Numbered from the stretch's first letter, positions 8,821 through 18,661 are shown. The stretch is DNA of 64,000 nt from JABMPR01 sp964508765 (GCA_964508765.1 CAZDVD010000003.1:1-64000); one strand, 5' to 3'. Notes: a model not told the origin generated them from the sequence alone. Program-made: numbers and translations.

Positions 8821-10104
8821 TCAAATCGTCAAATATTTTAAGGAAGCCCTTACCTTTGTAAAAGATATGGGTGAAAAATTCTTTTCCTATTTTCAGACAC
8901 TACCACGTCTTGAACTGGCATTGCAGATATTAATTCTGACTGTCGTCTTCCTGTTTGTACTCACAATAATTATCGCTATTGGCGTCGTGCTGTTGAGAAT
9001 GAAAAACAATCAAAATTCAAAACGGTATTCCCGACTTGAGAAGAGTTGGGAGGGCCAAATCATGGAAATTCTTTCCAATGATGAAGGGGATGACCTCCCG
9101 GAGATAGAGATAAAGCGAGGGGACAGGGATTTCTTTGTTCAATATCTTTACCGTTTTGCATCCAGACTCCGAGGTCAAGAACTCCAGATTATTAAAGACC
9201 TGGCAGCCCCGCATTTGCCTATGATCGCTGCGAAGTTAAAGCGCGGATATCCTGAGTTGCGGGCCCGCAATATCAATATTTTGGCAACCCTGGGTTTTCC
9301 AACCTATATCGATCCGATTATTCTGACCTTACAGGAGGATGCCCCCATCGTCAAGATGGCTGCAGCCAGAATTCTAGCTCATGCAGATTTTCCCGAGCAT
9401 ATTGATCTCATCCTCCCAGAGCTTTCACATTTTGATGAGTGGAGTATGAACTTCCTGGCTTCCATGTTGTCTGAGATGGGACCAGAAATTGCTCCTCGTT
9501 TGCGTGAAGAGCTGCTTAATCAGGATGCCTCAGTAAGAGTTCGCATTGCTGCAGCAGAAGCTTTAAGGCAAATTGGTGATCTAGCAGCCCCCGATACTGC
9601 AGTAAAGGTTCTTGAAGCTGGAGGTGATCCAGAACTAAGCGCGACCTGCTTAAAAATATTAAGAGACATGGGGACNNNNNNNNNNNNNNNNNNNNNNNNN
9701 NNNNNNNNNNNNNNNNNNNNNNNNNNNNNNNNNNNNNNNNNNNNNNNNNNNNNNNNNNNNNNNNNNNNNNNNNNNGAGGTGATCCAGAACTAAGCGCGAC
9801 CTGCTTAAAAATATTAAGAGACATGGGGACTCCCAGGCATCGACCTCTCTTGCTTGGTCTGGTAAACTCCCCTGAGGAAATTGTTCGAATCCATGCCCTC
9901 TCCGCCCTTGGCTCAGTAGGTATGGAGTCTGACTCCTCAATTATGCTTAAGGGGTTGGACGACCCCTCAAGCTGGGTAGCTTTGCAAGCGGCCAGAGCCT
10001 TGCACCAGATTAAGAGCACAAAATTGCTTGAGGAAATAGCCGCTTCTGATCATCCGAGAGCTTCAATAGCCCAACAAATACTCACAGAGGTGCATGGCAT
10101 ATGA
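8810..10104 (+). CDS. HEAT-repeat membrane protein, interrupted by an artefactual assembly gap
   Basis: The reading frame runs into a block of 100 Ns and resumes after it. Because the 55 bases before and after the Ns are identical, merging them removes 155 nt and restores a single frame of roughly 380 residues ending in TGA at 10102-10104. The N-terminus has one strong membrane helix (ILTVVFLFVLTIIIAIGVVL). The rest is a series of HEAT or armadillo-like helical repeats (for example VRIAAAEALRQIG, VRIHALSALGSVG, VALQAARALHQI), a cytoplasmic protein-binding scaffold. The start is uncertain: TTG at 8789, TTG at 8810 and ATG at 8866 all lack a good ribosome site. The stop overlaps the glycosyltransferase start as ATGA, so the two are coupled. 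Proteins of this type probably dock regulators onto the polysaccharide synthase (inference). Confidence 0.8.
9621..9675. repeat. 55-bp contig-end duplicate, left copy
   Basis: This segment is identical, base for base, to 9776-9830, and the two abut the left and right edges of the N block. It is most simply the shared k-mer end of two contigs that were joined with a nominal gap instead of being merged. It lies inside a HEAT repeat and has no biological meaning if that reading is right. Confidence 0.9.
9676..9775. other. Assembly gap of exactly 100 Ns
   Basis: A run of 100 undetermined bases, the conventional placeholder for a gap of unknown size. The flanking 55-bp identity argues that the true gap length is minus 55, that is, no missing sequence at all. 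Confidence 0.98.
9776..9830. repeat. 55-bp contig-end duplicate, right copy
   Basis: Exact copy of 9621-9675, starting at the first base after the Ns. See the HEAT gene entry for the effect on the reading frame. Confidence 0.9.
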
Positions 10105-11537
10105 CCGTCTTTGTGCGTCTATTGGAAATGTTGTTAGATGGTTTTAACTATGTTGTGTTGGCCTATTTCCTTCTGTTGAATTTCTTTTATTTACTTACCA
10201 CCATTTTTGCATTTTTTTCCTTGAGATCATATGCTCGACGTATGGAAGCAGTGGATTTACAGGGACTTATTGCCAAGGCCGGTGTACCACCAGTAACCTT
10301 ATTTGCACCTGCCTATAATGAGGAGGCAACCTGCGTTGAGTCCATTCGAGCCCTTTTAGCGCTGAATTATCCCGAATACGAAGTGCTTGTCATCAATGAT
10401 GGCTCTAAAGATTCTACCATGGAGCAACTCATCAACGCTTTTGAGCTAAAACCGGCCGCTCGGTTCAAGGTTGCTGATATTGAAGCAGCAGCTGTCCGGG
10501 GCATTTACCGCAGTGAATATCAACCAAATCTGTGGGTCATTGATAAGGAAAACGGTGGCAAGGCAGATGCCTTGAATGTGGGTTTGAACTTCTGTCGAAC
10601 CCCTTTGTTCTGTGCCATGGATGCTGATAGTATTCTAGAAAGAGATGCCCTCATTCGCATTGTGAGACCCTTCCTTGAGGATGCCCATACGGTTGCAGCT
10701 GGGGGGATTATTCGAATTGTAAATGATTGTACACTTCAACGTGGTACCCTCACCAAGATCAGATTGCCGAAAAACATTTGGGCCAAGTTTCAGGTACTTG
10801 AGTATTTACGTGCTTTTCTCTCCGGTCGGATGGGCTGGAGTGCTATGAATGCGACACTGATCATTTCCGGGGCTTTTGGCATGTTCAAGCGCTCCGCTGT
10901 GGTTGCCGTCGGTGGCTATGCCCATGATACGGTAGGTGAGGACATGGAATTGGTGGTCAAACTTCATCGCTACCATCTTGAAAGAAAACTGCCCTACACT
11001 ATTTCATTTGTACCTGATCCAGTGGCCTGGACAGAATGTCCTGAATCTACTAAAATCCTGGGACGTCAGCGTGACCGATGGCAAAGAGGTCTCTTTGAGG
11101 TACTTTCTCGACATAGAGTCATGCTCTTTAATCCAAAATACGGGCGTATCGGTATGTTTGCCTTTCCTTATTTCTATTTTCTGGAAATGTTAGGACCTGC
11201 GATTGAGATGCCTGGTTATATCACTTTTCTCATCGCTGTCATCTGGGGTTCTATATCATATACTTATATGGCTGCGTTTTTCGTAGTAGCATTTGTGTTT
11301 GGTGTTGCCCTTTCTTTATTCTCTGTTGCCCTGGAGGAGCTCACCTTCCGACGCTACCCCCGAACCAGAGACCTGTTTCAGCTGTTCTTCCTGGCCATTA
11401 TTGAAAATTTTGGCTATCGCCAGCTTACTATCTATTGGCGCATCCATGGCTTCATTTCTGCGCTTCGAAAGGTTGAAGGATGGGGGAAAATGGAACGAAA
11501 GGGCTTTGCCACTACCCCTGAGGATGGTGCAAAATGA
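10101..11537 (+). CDS. Processive family 2 glycosyltransferase, membrane polysaccharide synthase
   Basis: A 478-residue integral membrane GT2 enzyme of the PgaC/IcaA/cellulose-synthase type. Membrane helices flank the catalytic domain: one near residues 15-42 and several after 340. The nucleotide-sugar site shows NDG (D100), DADS (174-177) and the catalytic GED (280-281). The QxxRW processivity motif is QRDRW at 323-327. Such enzymes polymerise a sugar from a UDP-sugar and move the chain across the inner membrane; the exact sugar (GlcNAc, glucose or other) cannot be read from the sequence. It overlaps both neighbours by ATGA, between the HEAT protein and an unknown anchored protein. Cyclic di-GMP control is likely because a diguanylate cyclase is in the operon, but no PilZ domain is seen here. 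Confidence 0.9.
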   Translation: MTVFVRLLEMLLDGFNYVVLAYFLLLNFFYLLTTIFAFFSLRSYARRMEAVDLQGLIAKAGVPPVTLFAPAYNEEATCVESIRALLALNYPEYEVLVINDGSKDSTMEQLINAFELKPAARFKVADIEAAAVRGIYRSEYQPNLWVIDKENGGKADALNVGLNFCRTPLFCAMDADSILERDALIRIVRPFLEDAHTVAAGGIIRIVNDCTLQRGTLTKIRLPKNIWAKFQVLEYLRAFLSGRMGWSAMNATLIISGAFGMFKRSAVVAVGGYAHDTVGEDMELVVKLHRYHLERKLPYTISFVPDPVAWTECPESTKILGRQRDRWQRGLFEVLSRHRVMLFNPKYGRIGMFAFPYFYFLEMLGPAIEMPGYITFLIAVIWGSISYTYMAAFFVVAFVFGVALSLFSVALEELTFRRYPRTRDLFQLFFLAIIENFGYRQLTIYWRIHGFISALRKVEGWGKMERKGFATTPEDGAK

Positions 11538-12733
11538 TCAAGACAATTACTGAAAAAATACTTCGCTTTATCACACGTCCTCTCGAGGTGGTGATTTTAA
11601 GATACATGCTCTATTTCGTGATTGCTGTGCCAGTGATCATGTATTTGATGTGGCTGTTCTCTCCAAAACATGAGCTTGAAATTGTTATTGTGAATAAGTC
11701 AGTGACAGATCACAATAACATGGAATTACACTCATTAAACTGGCTTCTAAACCATGAACGCATTGTCAATGATCAGCAGGAATTCTATAGACCTGATTCG
11801 GATTATTATGGCTTCTATCCCCGCTTAGGCGGTGATTTTGTTGTTCGTGATTTCAACGCACTGGACTCACTTGAGATTGTCAGTTTGGTAAGTAACTCTG
11901 ATTTGCTCTACCTGACGGATTCATACGGTGTGTATACCCATGATTATCAGGTTCGTCTGGATGAACCGAATCGGCTTATGTACGGCGGGTTCAGGCACAG
12001 TGATCTTGCTGTTTTGAAGGAATTTCGAGCACAGAATAAGCTTATTATAAGTGAGTTTTCGCTGTTCGAACCACCAACCTGGCGCAGTATGCGGGATTCG
12101 CTCCAGACTATTCTGGGAGTAAAGTGGTCTGGCTGGACTGGACGCTATTTTCTATCCCTTGATTCCACGGCACATGAGGATTTACCTCCCTGGGTAATCA
12201 GCCTTTATCATAAAAAATATGGTGAGGATTGGCCCTTTACAGACTCGGGAATCGTGCTGGTTCGCAGGGATGATATCGTCATACTTGAATACGGTACACA
12301 CCTGGTCGAGGAAGCTCCAGTAATTGAAACCCAAGCTGTGAACGCCGAATTATACGGACTTCCCCCTTCCATTCAATATCCTTTCTGGTTTGATATCGTT
12401 TCATCCCCTGAACGGGATAATCAAATTGTCTCGATATATCATTTGGAAGTGAATGATAGGGGTGATTCACTTTTGAGGACACACAACATTCCCAAAATGT
12501 TTCCCGCCGTGCTGAAAGAGAGCACAGGTGAATATCCATTTTATTATTTCGCAGGCGATTTTTCTGATAATCCTGTTATTCGATCTACTGCGTACTTTAA
12601 AGGCATTCAGCGTTTCCACAAATTTTTCTACAACAAAAATGATGTTGAGGACCGTCAACAATTTTTCTGGAGATTCTATCGGCCGTTGGTTTCATCCATC
12701 CTCAGAAATGAAGCGAAGCGTCTTAATCGTTAA
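11534..12733 (+). CDS. Conserved membrane-anchored protein of unknown function, last gene of polysaccharide operon
   Basis: A 399-residue protein that overlaps the glycosyltransferase by 4 nt. One membrane helix lies at about residues 24-43 (MLYFVIAVPVIMYLMWLF). The rest, about 350 residues, is probably extracytoplasmic and begins with an alpha/beta pattern (LEIVIVNKSV, then SLNWLLNHERI, DYYGFYP, LLYLTDSYGVY). I cannot assign a family with confidence. The alternation of strand and helix and the position beside a processive synthase suggest a polysaccharide-modifying or secretion accessory protein, as deacetylases and hydrolases often occupy this slot. That is inference from context only. A GC-rich segment follows, but I see no clear terminator. 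Confidence 0.75.
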   Translation: MIKTITEKILRFITRPLEVVILRYMLYFVIAVPVIMYLMWLFSPKHELEIVIVNKSVTDHNNMELHSLNWLLNHERIVNDQQEFYRPDSDYYGFYPRLGGDFVVRDFNALDSLEIVSLVSNSDLLYLTDSYGVYTHDYQVRLDEPNRLMYGGFRHSDLAVLKEFRAQNKLIISEFSLFEPPTWRSMRDSLQTILGVKWSGWTGRYFLSLDSTAHEDLPPWVISLYHKKYGEDWPFTDSGIVLVRRDDIVILEYGTHLVEEAPVIETQAVNAELYGLPPSIQYPFWFDIVSSPERDNQIVSIYHLEVNDRGDSLLRTHNIPKMFPAVLKESTGEYPFYYFAGDFSDNPVIRSTAYFKGIQRFHKFFYNKNDVEDRQQFFWRFYRPLVSSILRNEAKRLNR

Positions 12734-12892
12734 TCCAATGGCACGACGGTATAACGAGGAGGGGAATCTTAACTCCGGGTAATAACCCCGCCTTTGTTAA
12801 TAAATAATAAATACTTAGCAATCACTTATATTTCAGCTATTTTAAAGAGTACAATATTAATCACAATTTATAATCTTGGGGAAATCACCATC

Positions 12893-14230
12893 ATGACATT
12901 CTTTAACCGTGCGCTCGTAGTAGCGCTTATTAGTCTTACCTCTTTCCCTGCGAATGCCTGGGAATTACATACGCTTATTGCTCAACCTGTCTTTTCCTCA
13001 ATGGAGGAAATTGTAGGCGCTGAAGACGTCGTAGTGACAAGCCTTGAGGAGTTTCTCATTCTGGCTGAGTTGCATCTTGAAGAGACGCTTTTGAAGGAAG
13101 AAGCGTGGGTCATTAACAATTTAGAATTTTATGCACCTTTACCAGATTCCCTTAGCTTCCAGGCAAGCAATGACGAAGAAACCGTCCGTCGGAGATTTAC
13201 TCATGCTATTCGGATCAATCCTGAATCAAAATTAATTCCATATCTCCAGTTGTTACCAGGCGGAGAGACTGGTTCACGTCAGATTCTGGCTCCTGAACAA
13301 GTAACCCCCCTGAAGGGGAATGAAGGTTTCTACAATGTCGTATTTGTTGGACTAACCCCAGGGGATACCATAGATCCTCTCAGTGTGCTGGTTACTGCAA
13401 ATCATGAACCTGACCTGGGTTTGGACATCGGACTCTATGAAAATAATGATACGGAATGGGGACAGAGCTATGGAATGGGAAAGCAGCCCTTTGGAGATGC
13501 AAAACTTGAATACGGCTCCCAGGCACCCATACACATGGGGCTTTATCACGAAGCTGCATTGATTAATATGGTTGGACCCTTCATCAAACAATGTTATCCA
13601 GAATATAGAATTCACTTATACAAGACACTTTCAGAACTTGCCTTTAGTTTAGGTCACGATTACTGGGGTTGGCGCTTTATGGGTTGGGGACTGCACTATA
13701 TTGCTGATCTGACACAACCCTACCATGCCCGTGCTCTGCCTGGTGTAGGGACCTTTAAAATGATTTCAATGAATGTCCTGGACATGTTGGGTCGTAGTCG
13801 CATGAAGGATGAAGCAATACAGTTGGTGTCAAACAGACACATGGCTATTGAACTTTTGGAAAGACAACTTCTGGAGCGAGCCTATCTCGAGCAGGATATG
13901 GAATATTTGCATTTTCAAACTCTCTCCTCAAAAGGAGCAATCCCGCACTATATGGATTTGATACCTCGCGAAATCATTACTAAAAAAGCATATTCCAGAG
14001 CAAACAGACTGGATAAAATTATCGCAAAGAATTTCCCGCAGCAGCTGGTGTCTGATCCAAATTATGAATTAGGCAAATTCCCCCAAAAGTATGAATTATT
14101 GGAAGTCCTCAATAGTTCTGATAATCCTGAAGTACTCCAAAACCTTGAGTTGGAACTCAATGATATTTTGACCGAATTTTCCATCTATGGGCGCAGTTAC
14201 GCCAAGAGCATACTCTCAAAAAATCCTTAA
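12893..14230 (+). CDS. Secreted zinc-dependent phospholipase C / P1-nuclease-like protein
   Basis: The ATG at 12893 is preferred over an upstream in-frame start at 12794, because it gives a clean signal peptide (MTFFNRALVVALISLTSFPANA) and has GGGGAAA 8 nt upstream. The mature protein begins WELHTL, and a Trp right after cleavage is typical of the zinc-binding N-terminus of this superfamily. The motif WGLHYIADLTQPYHA (around residue 265) matches the HxxxD...H metal site of bacterial phospholipase C and P1 nuclease. The protein, at about 445 residues, is longer than usual, with an extra N-terminal 200-residue part. The substrate is not known. It is monocistronic, in an AT-rich context. Confidence 0.7.
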   Translation: MTFFNRALVVALISLTSFPANAWELHTLIAQPVFSSMEEIVGAEDVVVTSLEEFLILAELHLEETLLKEEAWVINNLEFYAPLPDSLSFQASNDEETVRRRFTHAIRINPESKLIPYLQLLPGGETGSRQILAPEQVTPLKGNEGFYNVVFVGLTPGDTIDPLSVLVTANHEPDLGLDIGLYENNDTEWGQSYGMGKQPFGDAKLEYGSQAPIHMGLYHEAALINMVGPFIKQCYPEYRIHLYKTLSELAFSLGHDYWGWRFMGWGLHYIADLTQPYHARALPGVGTFKMISMNVLDMLGRSRMKDEAIQLVSNRHMAIELLERQLLERAYLEQDMEYLHFQTLSSKGAIPHYMDLIPREIITKKAYSRANRLDKIIAKNFPQQLVSDPNYELGKFPQKYELLEVLNSSDNPEVLQNLELELNDILTEFSIYGRSYAKSILSKNP

Positions 14231-14387
14231 TGAAATAATCTTTATTAATCTCTTCAACAGATGAGATGAATATGGGATCGGCCCTCCTTGTGTGCCATAT
14301 TCGACGCTAAATCTTGATGGGGAGGATTTCTATCCATTTTTCCCATGATCAAGGATACGTTTGAGTGTTTTTACAGAGGTAATATAA

Positions 14388-15611
14388 ATGTCCAAAATCT
14401 TCCCGCTTCTCATCTTCTTCTTACTCGTTTCAAATCTGCTCTCCCAAAATGTGACCAAAAATGACGCTCCAAACCTGTATATAGATTGTCGCTCCTGCGA
14501 CATGACCTATATCCGTACTGAACTGGATTATGTCAATTATGTCATTGATCGAAATGATGCAGATCTTTTTATCATGATCACGCGTCAAAGTACAGGTGGA
14601 AACGGTCGCAAATACACCATGACTATAGAAGGGCACCAACGCTTTGAAGGAATGATCGACACCTTAATCTATGTGACAGATCAAGAGATGTCTGATGACG
14701 AAATTCGAGAAAAAACCCTGAAATGGCTCAAGCTGGGTACGGTGAGATTTATAGGTTATACCCCCCTGGCTGATGACCTCAAAATAAGTTTTAACAAAAA
14801 TATGGCTATGGAACAACCTGAAGATAGGTGGGATTATTGGATTTTTCAATCCAGTTTGAATGGTTGGTTTGATGGACAATCAAGCTATAGCAATTTAAAT
14901 TCAAATTGGAGCTTTATTGCCAGTCGAACCACAGAAGCTTTGAAAATGAGATTTCAACTCCGGGGATCTTACAATGAGGAACGTTATACCATCGATGGGG
15001 ATGAGTATGTCAGCATTAGAAGAAATCCTGGATTTAATTCTATGGTTGTTAAAAGTGTGTCCGATCACATGTCAGTAGGGTTTAGAGCTGGGGCATTCAT
15101 TTCCACCTATTCAAATCTCGATAGAGCTGTGTGGGTGAATCCAATCCTGGAGTACAATATTTTTCCATATCAGGAATCCACCCGACGTGAATTTCGATTT
15201 AATTATGTCTTGGGTTGGAACATGAACAATTACCATGAAATGACAATCTATGAGCAAAGTGAAGAAAAACTTCTCAAGGAAGCCCTTGAAATTGATTTTG
15301 AACTCCATGAATCCTGGGGCTCTGCCGAGTTAAATGTTGAAGGTTCACACTATTTTCACGATTTTGCAAAGAACAGACTTACTGTGAGGGGCGAACTCTC
15401 CTTGAAAATTCTCAAGGGATTTTCTTTCAATATTGATGGGAGGTATTCCCTCATCCACGATCAACTCTCCTTGCCAAAAGGAGAAGCCAGCCAGGAAGAT
15501 GTTCTGCTTCAGACCCAGGAGCTTGAAACTCAGTATAGTTACCGGGGTTCAATGGGCATCAGCTATACATTTGGGTCCATTTACAATAATATTGTGAACC
15601 CCAGATTCTAG
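14388..15611 (+). CDS. Predicted outer-membrane beta-barrel protein, unknown family
   Basis: A 407-residue protein with a signal peptide (IFPLLIFFLLVSNLLSQ). The first 120 residues of the mature protein form a small globular domain with two cysteines (DCRSCD). After about residue 140 the sequence has alternating hydrophobic and polar residues in repeated 10-12 residue strands, ending in aromatic residues (YTFGSIYNNIVNPRF). This pattern fits a C-terminal outer-membrane barrel of about 12 strands. Similar small-domain-plus-barrel proteins are common in Bacteroidota-like genomes, but I do not know a named family. It has its own ribosome site (AGAGG) and no operon partner. Confidence 0.7.
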   Translation: MSKIFPLLIFFLLVSNLLSQNVTKNDAPNLYIDCRSCDMTYIRTELDYVNYVIDRNDADLFIMITRQSTGGNGRKYTMTIEGHQRFEGMIDTLIYVTDQEMSDDEIREKTLKWLKLGTVRFIGYTPLADDLKISFNKNMAMEQPEDRWDYWIFQSSLNGWFDGQSSYSNLNSNWSFIASRTTEALKMRFQLRGSYNEERYTIDGDEYVSIRRNPGFNSMVVKSVSDHMSVGFRAGAFISTYSNLDRAVWVNPILEYNIFPYQESTRREFRFNYVLGWNMNNYHEMTIYEQSEEKLLKEALEIDFELHESWGSAELNVEGSHYFHDFAKNRLTVRGELSLKILKGFSFNIDGRYSLIHDQLSLPKGEASQEDVLLQTQELETQYSYRGSMGISYTFGSIYNNIVNPRF

Positions 15612-15920
15612 TATAGTCACTCCTCTTCTCACCTGATACCTCGAAAGGCCCATTGTGGGTTAGATGGGGATATATCAATTCCATATGGATATGAATCAAA
15701 TTGATGCTTTATAGCGTCCCCGCGGTGCGTTATAATTGACTATATATACTTGTATATATTACAAATAGATACTGTTGATTGTGTCTGGCACATGGATTGA
15801 CAACATACTCATTGAATTTATCAGGATCAGGATGATCTCATGTATGTGACACATATGAGAACTCAAAAGTCTTGATCCCATCTAGCCAATTGAAAATGAA
15901 CGCACACATCCGGGGCAATT
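15612..15920. other. Gene-free region with possible sigma-54-like site and imperfect palindrome
   Basis: About 310 bp without a credible gene. It holds TGGCAC-N5-TTGA at 15786-15800, which has the right spacing for a sigma-54 promoter but A instead of C in the -12 element. An inverted pair TATGTG-A-CACATA follows at about 15843-15855. Both could control the DUF5916 gene that starts at 15921, but neither is strong evidence. No RNA gene is seen. Confidence 0.4.
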
Positions 15921-18596
15921 ATGAAACACACTTTACTCTTTTTTGGCATTATCGCTGTTCTGTTTGCATATGAAGAACCTTTTGATCCCAACAACTATAG
16001 AGATCGTGAAATTAAGGCGAACAGGATTTCTGAACCGCTTCATATTGATGGTCGCCTGGATGAAGCCTTCTATCTGGAAACGAGTTATTCAGACTTTATT
16101 CAATACGAGCCTTTTAACGGCGCCAAAGCCTCACAGAAAACCGATATGTGGATCGCCTATGATGATGCAGCTATCTATGTGGGGGCGCGCATGTGGGACA
16201 ATCAACCCGACTCAGTAGTTGGCAGAATCGGTCGTCGCGATGCCTTCCTGAATGCTGACGTTTTTGAGGTCATCATTGATTCATATCATGATAAGCGGAA
16301 TGGCTTCTCCTTTCAGATAAATCCTGCGGGGTCCATGCGAGATGAGGTCTATTTCAATGATTCCTGGACGGATGACTCCTGGGATGGTATCTGGGAAGCG
16401 AAAACAACAATTGACGACAAGGGCTGGACTGCTGAAATGCGTATCCCCCTTTCGCAATTAAGGTTCAGTGACAAAGATGAGTATATATGGGGAATTCTCC
16501 CCACGCGATATATCCAACGTTCAGGGGAGTGGGATTATTATGTCTATTTCCCACTTAATGAGAGTGGTACTATGAGTCGTGCTGCGGATCTCACGCAAAT
16601 CAGAAATATTCATCCACCCAAACGGAGAGAATTTCTTCCCTATATGACTACCAGTATCAGCAATCTGCCTACTCAAAAGGACAATGCTTTCATCGAAGGA
16701 AAGGACAGCGATTTTGGAGTAGGTGCTGATATCAAGCTGGGGATCGGGGCGAACTTGACGGTAGACGCCACTATCAATCCAGATTTTGGCCAGGTAGAGG
16801 CAGATCCTTCTTCCATTAACCTGTCTGACCATGAAACCTATTATAATGAAAAACGACCCTTCTTTCTTGAAGGCCGCAACATCTTCCGTTTTGGGAATGG
16901 GGGTCCCACCAACAATATCAGTGTCAATTTTAATGAACCCAGTTTCTTCTATAGCCGTCGCATTGGCCGTCCACCACAGGTATCTGTTGCTTCAGCTGCG
17001 TATGATTCCCTCGATAAACCCTCAGAAACCAGAATTCTTGGAGCTGCCAAGATCAGTGGTAAGATAGGTGATAACTGGTCCATAGGTGGTCTATCAGCGC
17101 TCACGTCTCGTGAACATGCCCGCTATTATCAAAATGGAGAAATCATTGAGGAACAGGTTGAGCCCTATACCAGCTACAATCTTATTCGCGCTCTGAAAGA
17201 GATGGATGATGGTCGTTATGGGCTGGGTTTTATGGGCACCTTGACCAATCGATATATGGATGGATTAAGCTTGTTTGGCGAAGAAACGTTCCCGCATAGG
17301 ACGGCGGACCTGCTCTCCAGCCAAGGTGTTGGTCTTGGTGTTGATGGTTGGGCTTTTCTCGGCCAGGATAGAGGCTGGGCACTTGGTGCCTGGGGAGGCT
17401 TTTCCCAAGTGAGCGGCACGAGAGAGCGTATGCTTAGGTTGCAGAATGGTTCCAATCACTATTTTCAACGACCAGACGCAAACCACGTTGAACTTGACAC
17501 CTCCATGACAATCATGGATGGTCATGCAGGTCGCATCAAGCTCAATAAAGAAGATGGTCGATTTCAATTGAATGCCGCTCTCGGATGGGTGTCACCAGGG
17601 TTTGAATCCAATGATCTGGGTCTGACCTTTGGGACAGATGTAATCAACAAACACATAAATGTGGGCTATCGATGGTTGGATCGAGGCACATATATCCGCT
17701 CAGCCAGTGCCAGCGTCCTCTATGCAAATAACCATGATTTTGACGGCGTGAATATATCTGATGTCATTTTTAGTATGGCATCGATTCGCTTCGTCAATTT
17801 TTGGAGTTTGAATATGAATGGAGGGTACTCATTTGAAAATTTAAGTAATACCAAACTGCGGGGAGGACCCCGCGTTCTTGAAGCTCCTGAAGCATTTTTT
17901 GCTGCAGGTCTTAACTCAGATTATAGAAAAGATATTTCCTATTCCTTCTCCGTTGATTGGGGCGCAGCAAATGATGGGGGAGATGAACTGGGTCTGTCAT
18001 TGAATCTCAATATGAAGTTGGGAGATCAGCTCAATCTGTCCATAGAGCCATATTTTTATTGGGAAACAGATATGACCCAGTATATCACTACTGTAAATGA
18101 TCCCGCCAACACCCAGATGTATGAGAAGCGTTACGTCGTTGCGCAATTGGACCAGACCGTAACTTCTGCTGATATTCGGATAGATTTTCCCATCACACCT
18201 CGTTTCACCCTGGAAGGATATTTCCAACCCTTTATTGCAGTGGGAGACTACTCCAGGTTTAAAGAGTATAAACGACCGGAGTCGTCTGAGTTCCTGATAT
18301 ACGGAGAAGAAGGATCGACCATCGATGAAAATTTTGTTGTCGATCCCACGGGCGGAGATTCTGCTGATGCCTTCACACTGTATAACCCAGATTTTAACTA
18401 TAAGGCTTTGATTGGAACCCTGGTGCTGCGTTGGGAGTTTTCACCAGGCTCCACCATGTTCCTGGTCTGGACCCACAATGGATCAGATTTCCAAAACCAT
18501 GGGAGATATGATTTTACCAAAGATTTAAGCAGATTGTTAGAATCAGAGGCTGACGATGTATTTGCCCTCAAACTCTCTTATTGGTTTGGGCAGTAA
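15921..18596 (+). CDS. CBM9-like / DUF5916 outer-membrane protein
   Basis: An 891-residue protein with a short signal peptide. Residues about 30-220 form a carbohydrate-binding family 9-like domain (PLHIDGRLDEAF, IYVGARMWDN, DVFEVIIDSYHDKRNG). The remainder fits the DUF5916 family: a conserved segment around residues 270-330 (NLTVDATINPDFGQVEADP, then NEKRPFFLEGRNIF), followed by long beta-strand-rich sequence to a final aromatic strand (KLSYWFGQ), as in outer-membrane barrels. The family is widespread in Bacteroidota and relatives, often with an uncertain role in glycan or small-molecule handling. It is a single gene ended by a strong terminator. Confidence 0.85.
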   Translation: MKHTLLFFGIIAVLFAYEEPFDPNNYRDREIKANRISEPLHIDGRLDEAFYLETSYSDFIQYEPFNGAKASQKTDMWIAYDDAAIYVGARMWDNQPDSVVGRIGRRDAFLNADVFEVIIDSYHDKRNGFSFQINPAGSMRDEVYFNDSWTDDSWDGIWEAKTTIDDKGWTAEMRIPLSQLRFSDKDEYIWGILPTRYIQRSGEWDYYVYFPLNESGTMSRAADLTQIRNIHPPKRREFLPYMTTSISNLPTQKDNAFIEGKDSDFGVGADIKLGIGANLTVDATINPDFGQVEADPSSINLSDHETYYNEKRPFFLEGRNIFRFGNGGPTNNISVNFNEPSFFYSRRIGRPPQVSVASAAYDSLDKPSETRILGAAKISGKIGDNWSIGGLSALTSREHARYYQNGEIIEEQVEPYTSYNLIRALKEMDDGRYGLGFMGTLTNRYMDGLSLFGEETFPHRTADLLSSQGVGLGVDGWAFLGQDRGWALGAWGGFSQVSGTRERMLRLQNGSNHYFQRPDANHVELDTSMTIMDGHAGRIKLNKEDGRFQLNAALGWVSPGFESNDLGLTFGTDVINKHINVGYRWLDRGTYIRSASASVLYANNHDFDGVNISDVIFSMASIRFVNFWSLNMNGGYSFENLSNTKLRGGPRVLEAPEAFFAAGLNSDYRKDISYSFSVDWGAANDGGDELGLSLNLNMKLGDQLNLSIEPYFYWETDMTQYITTVNDPANTQMYEKRYVVAQLDQTVTSADIRIDFPITPRFTLEGYFQPFIAVGDYSRFKEYKRPESSEFLIYGEEGSTIDENFVVDPTGGDSADAFTLYNPDFNYKALIGTLVLRWEFSPGSTMFLVWTHNGSDFQNHGRYDFTKDLSRLLESEADDVFALKLSYWFGQ

Positions 18597-18628
18597 GCAG
18601 CTTTTACAGACCTTTAGGAATACGATAG

Positions 18629-18661
18629 AGAGGCCGGCTTTGCTGGCCTCTTACTTTTTTA
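18629..18661 (+). terminator. Rho-independent terminator after DUF5916 gene
   Basis: A 10-bp stem (AGAGGCCGGC paired with GCTGGCCTCT, one G-U) with a TTT loop, followed by TACTTTTTT. It lies 33 nt after the stop of the DUF5916 gene. Confidence 0.9.
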
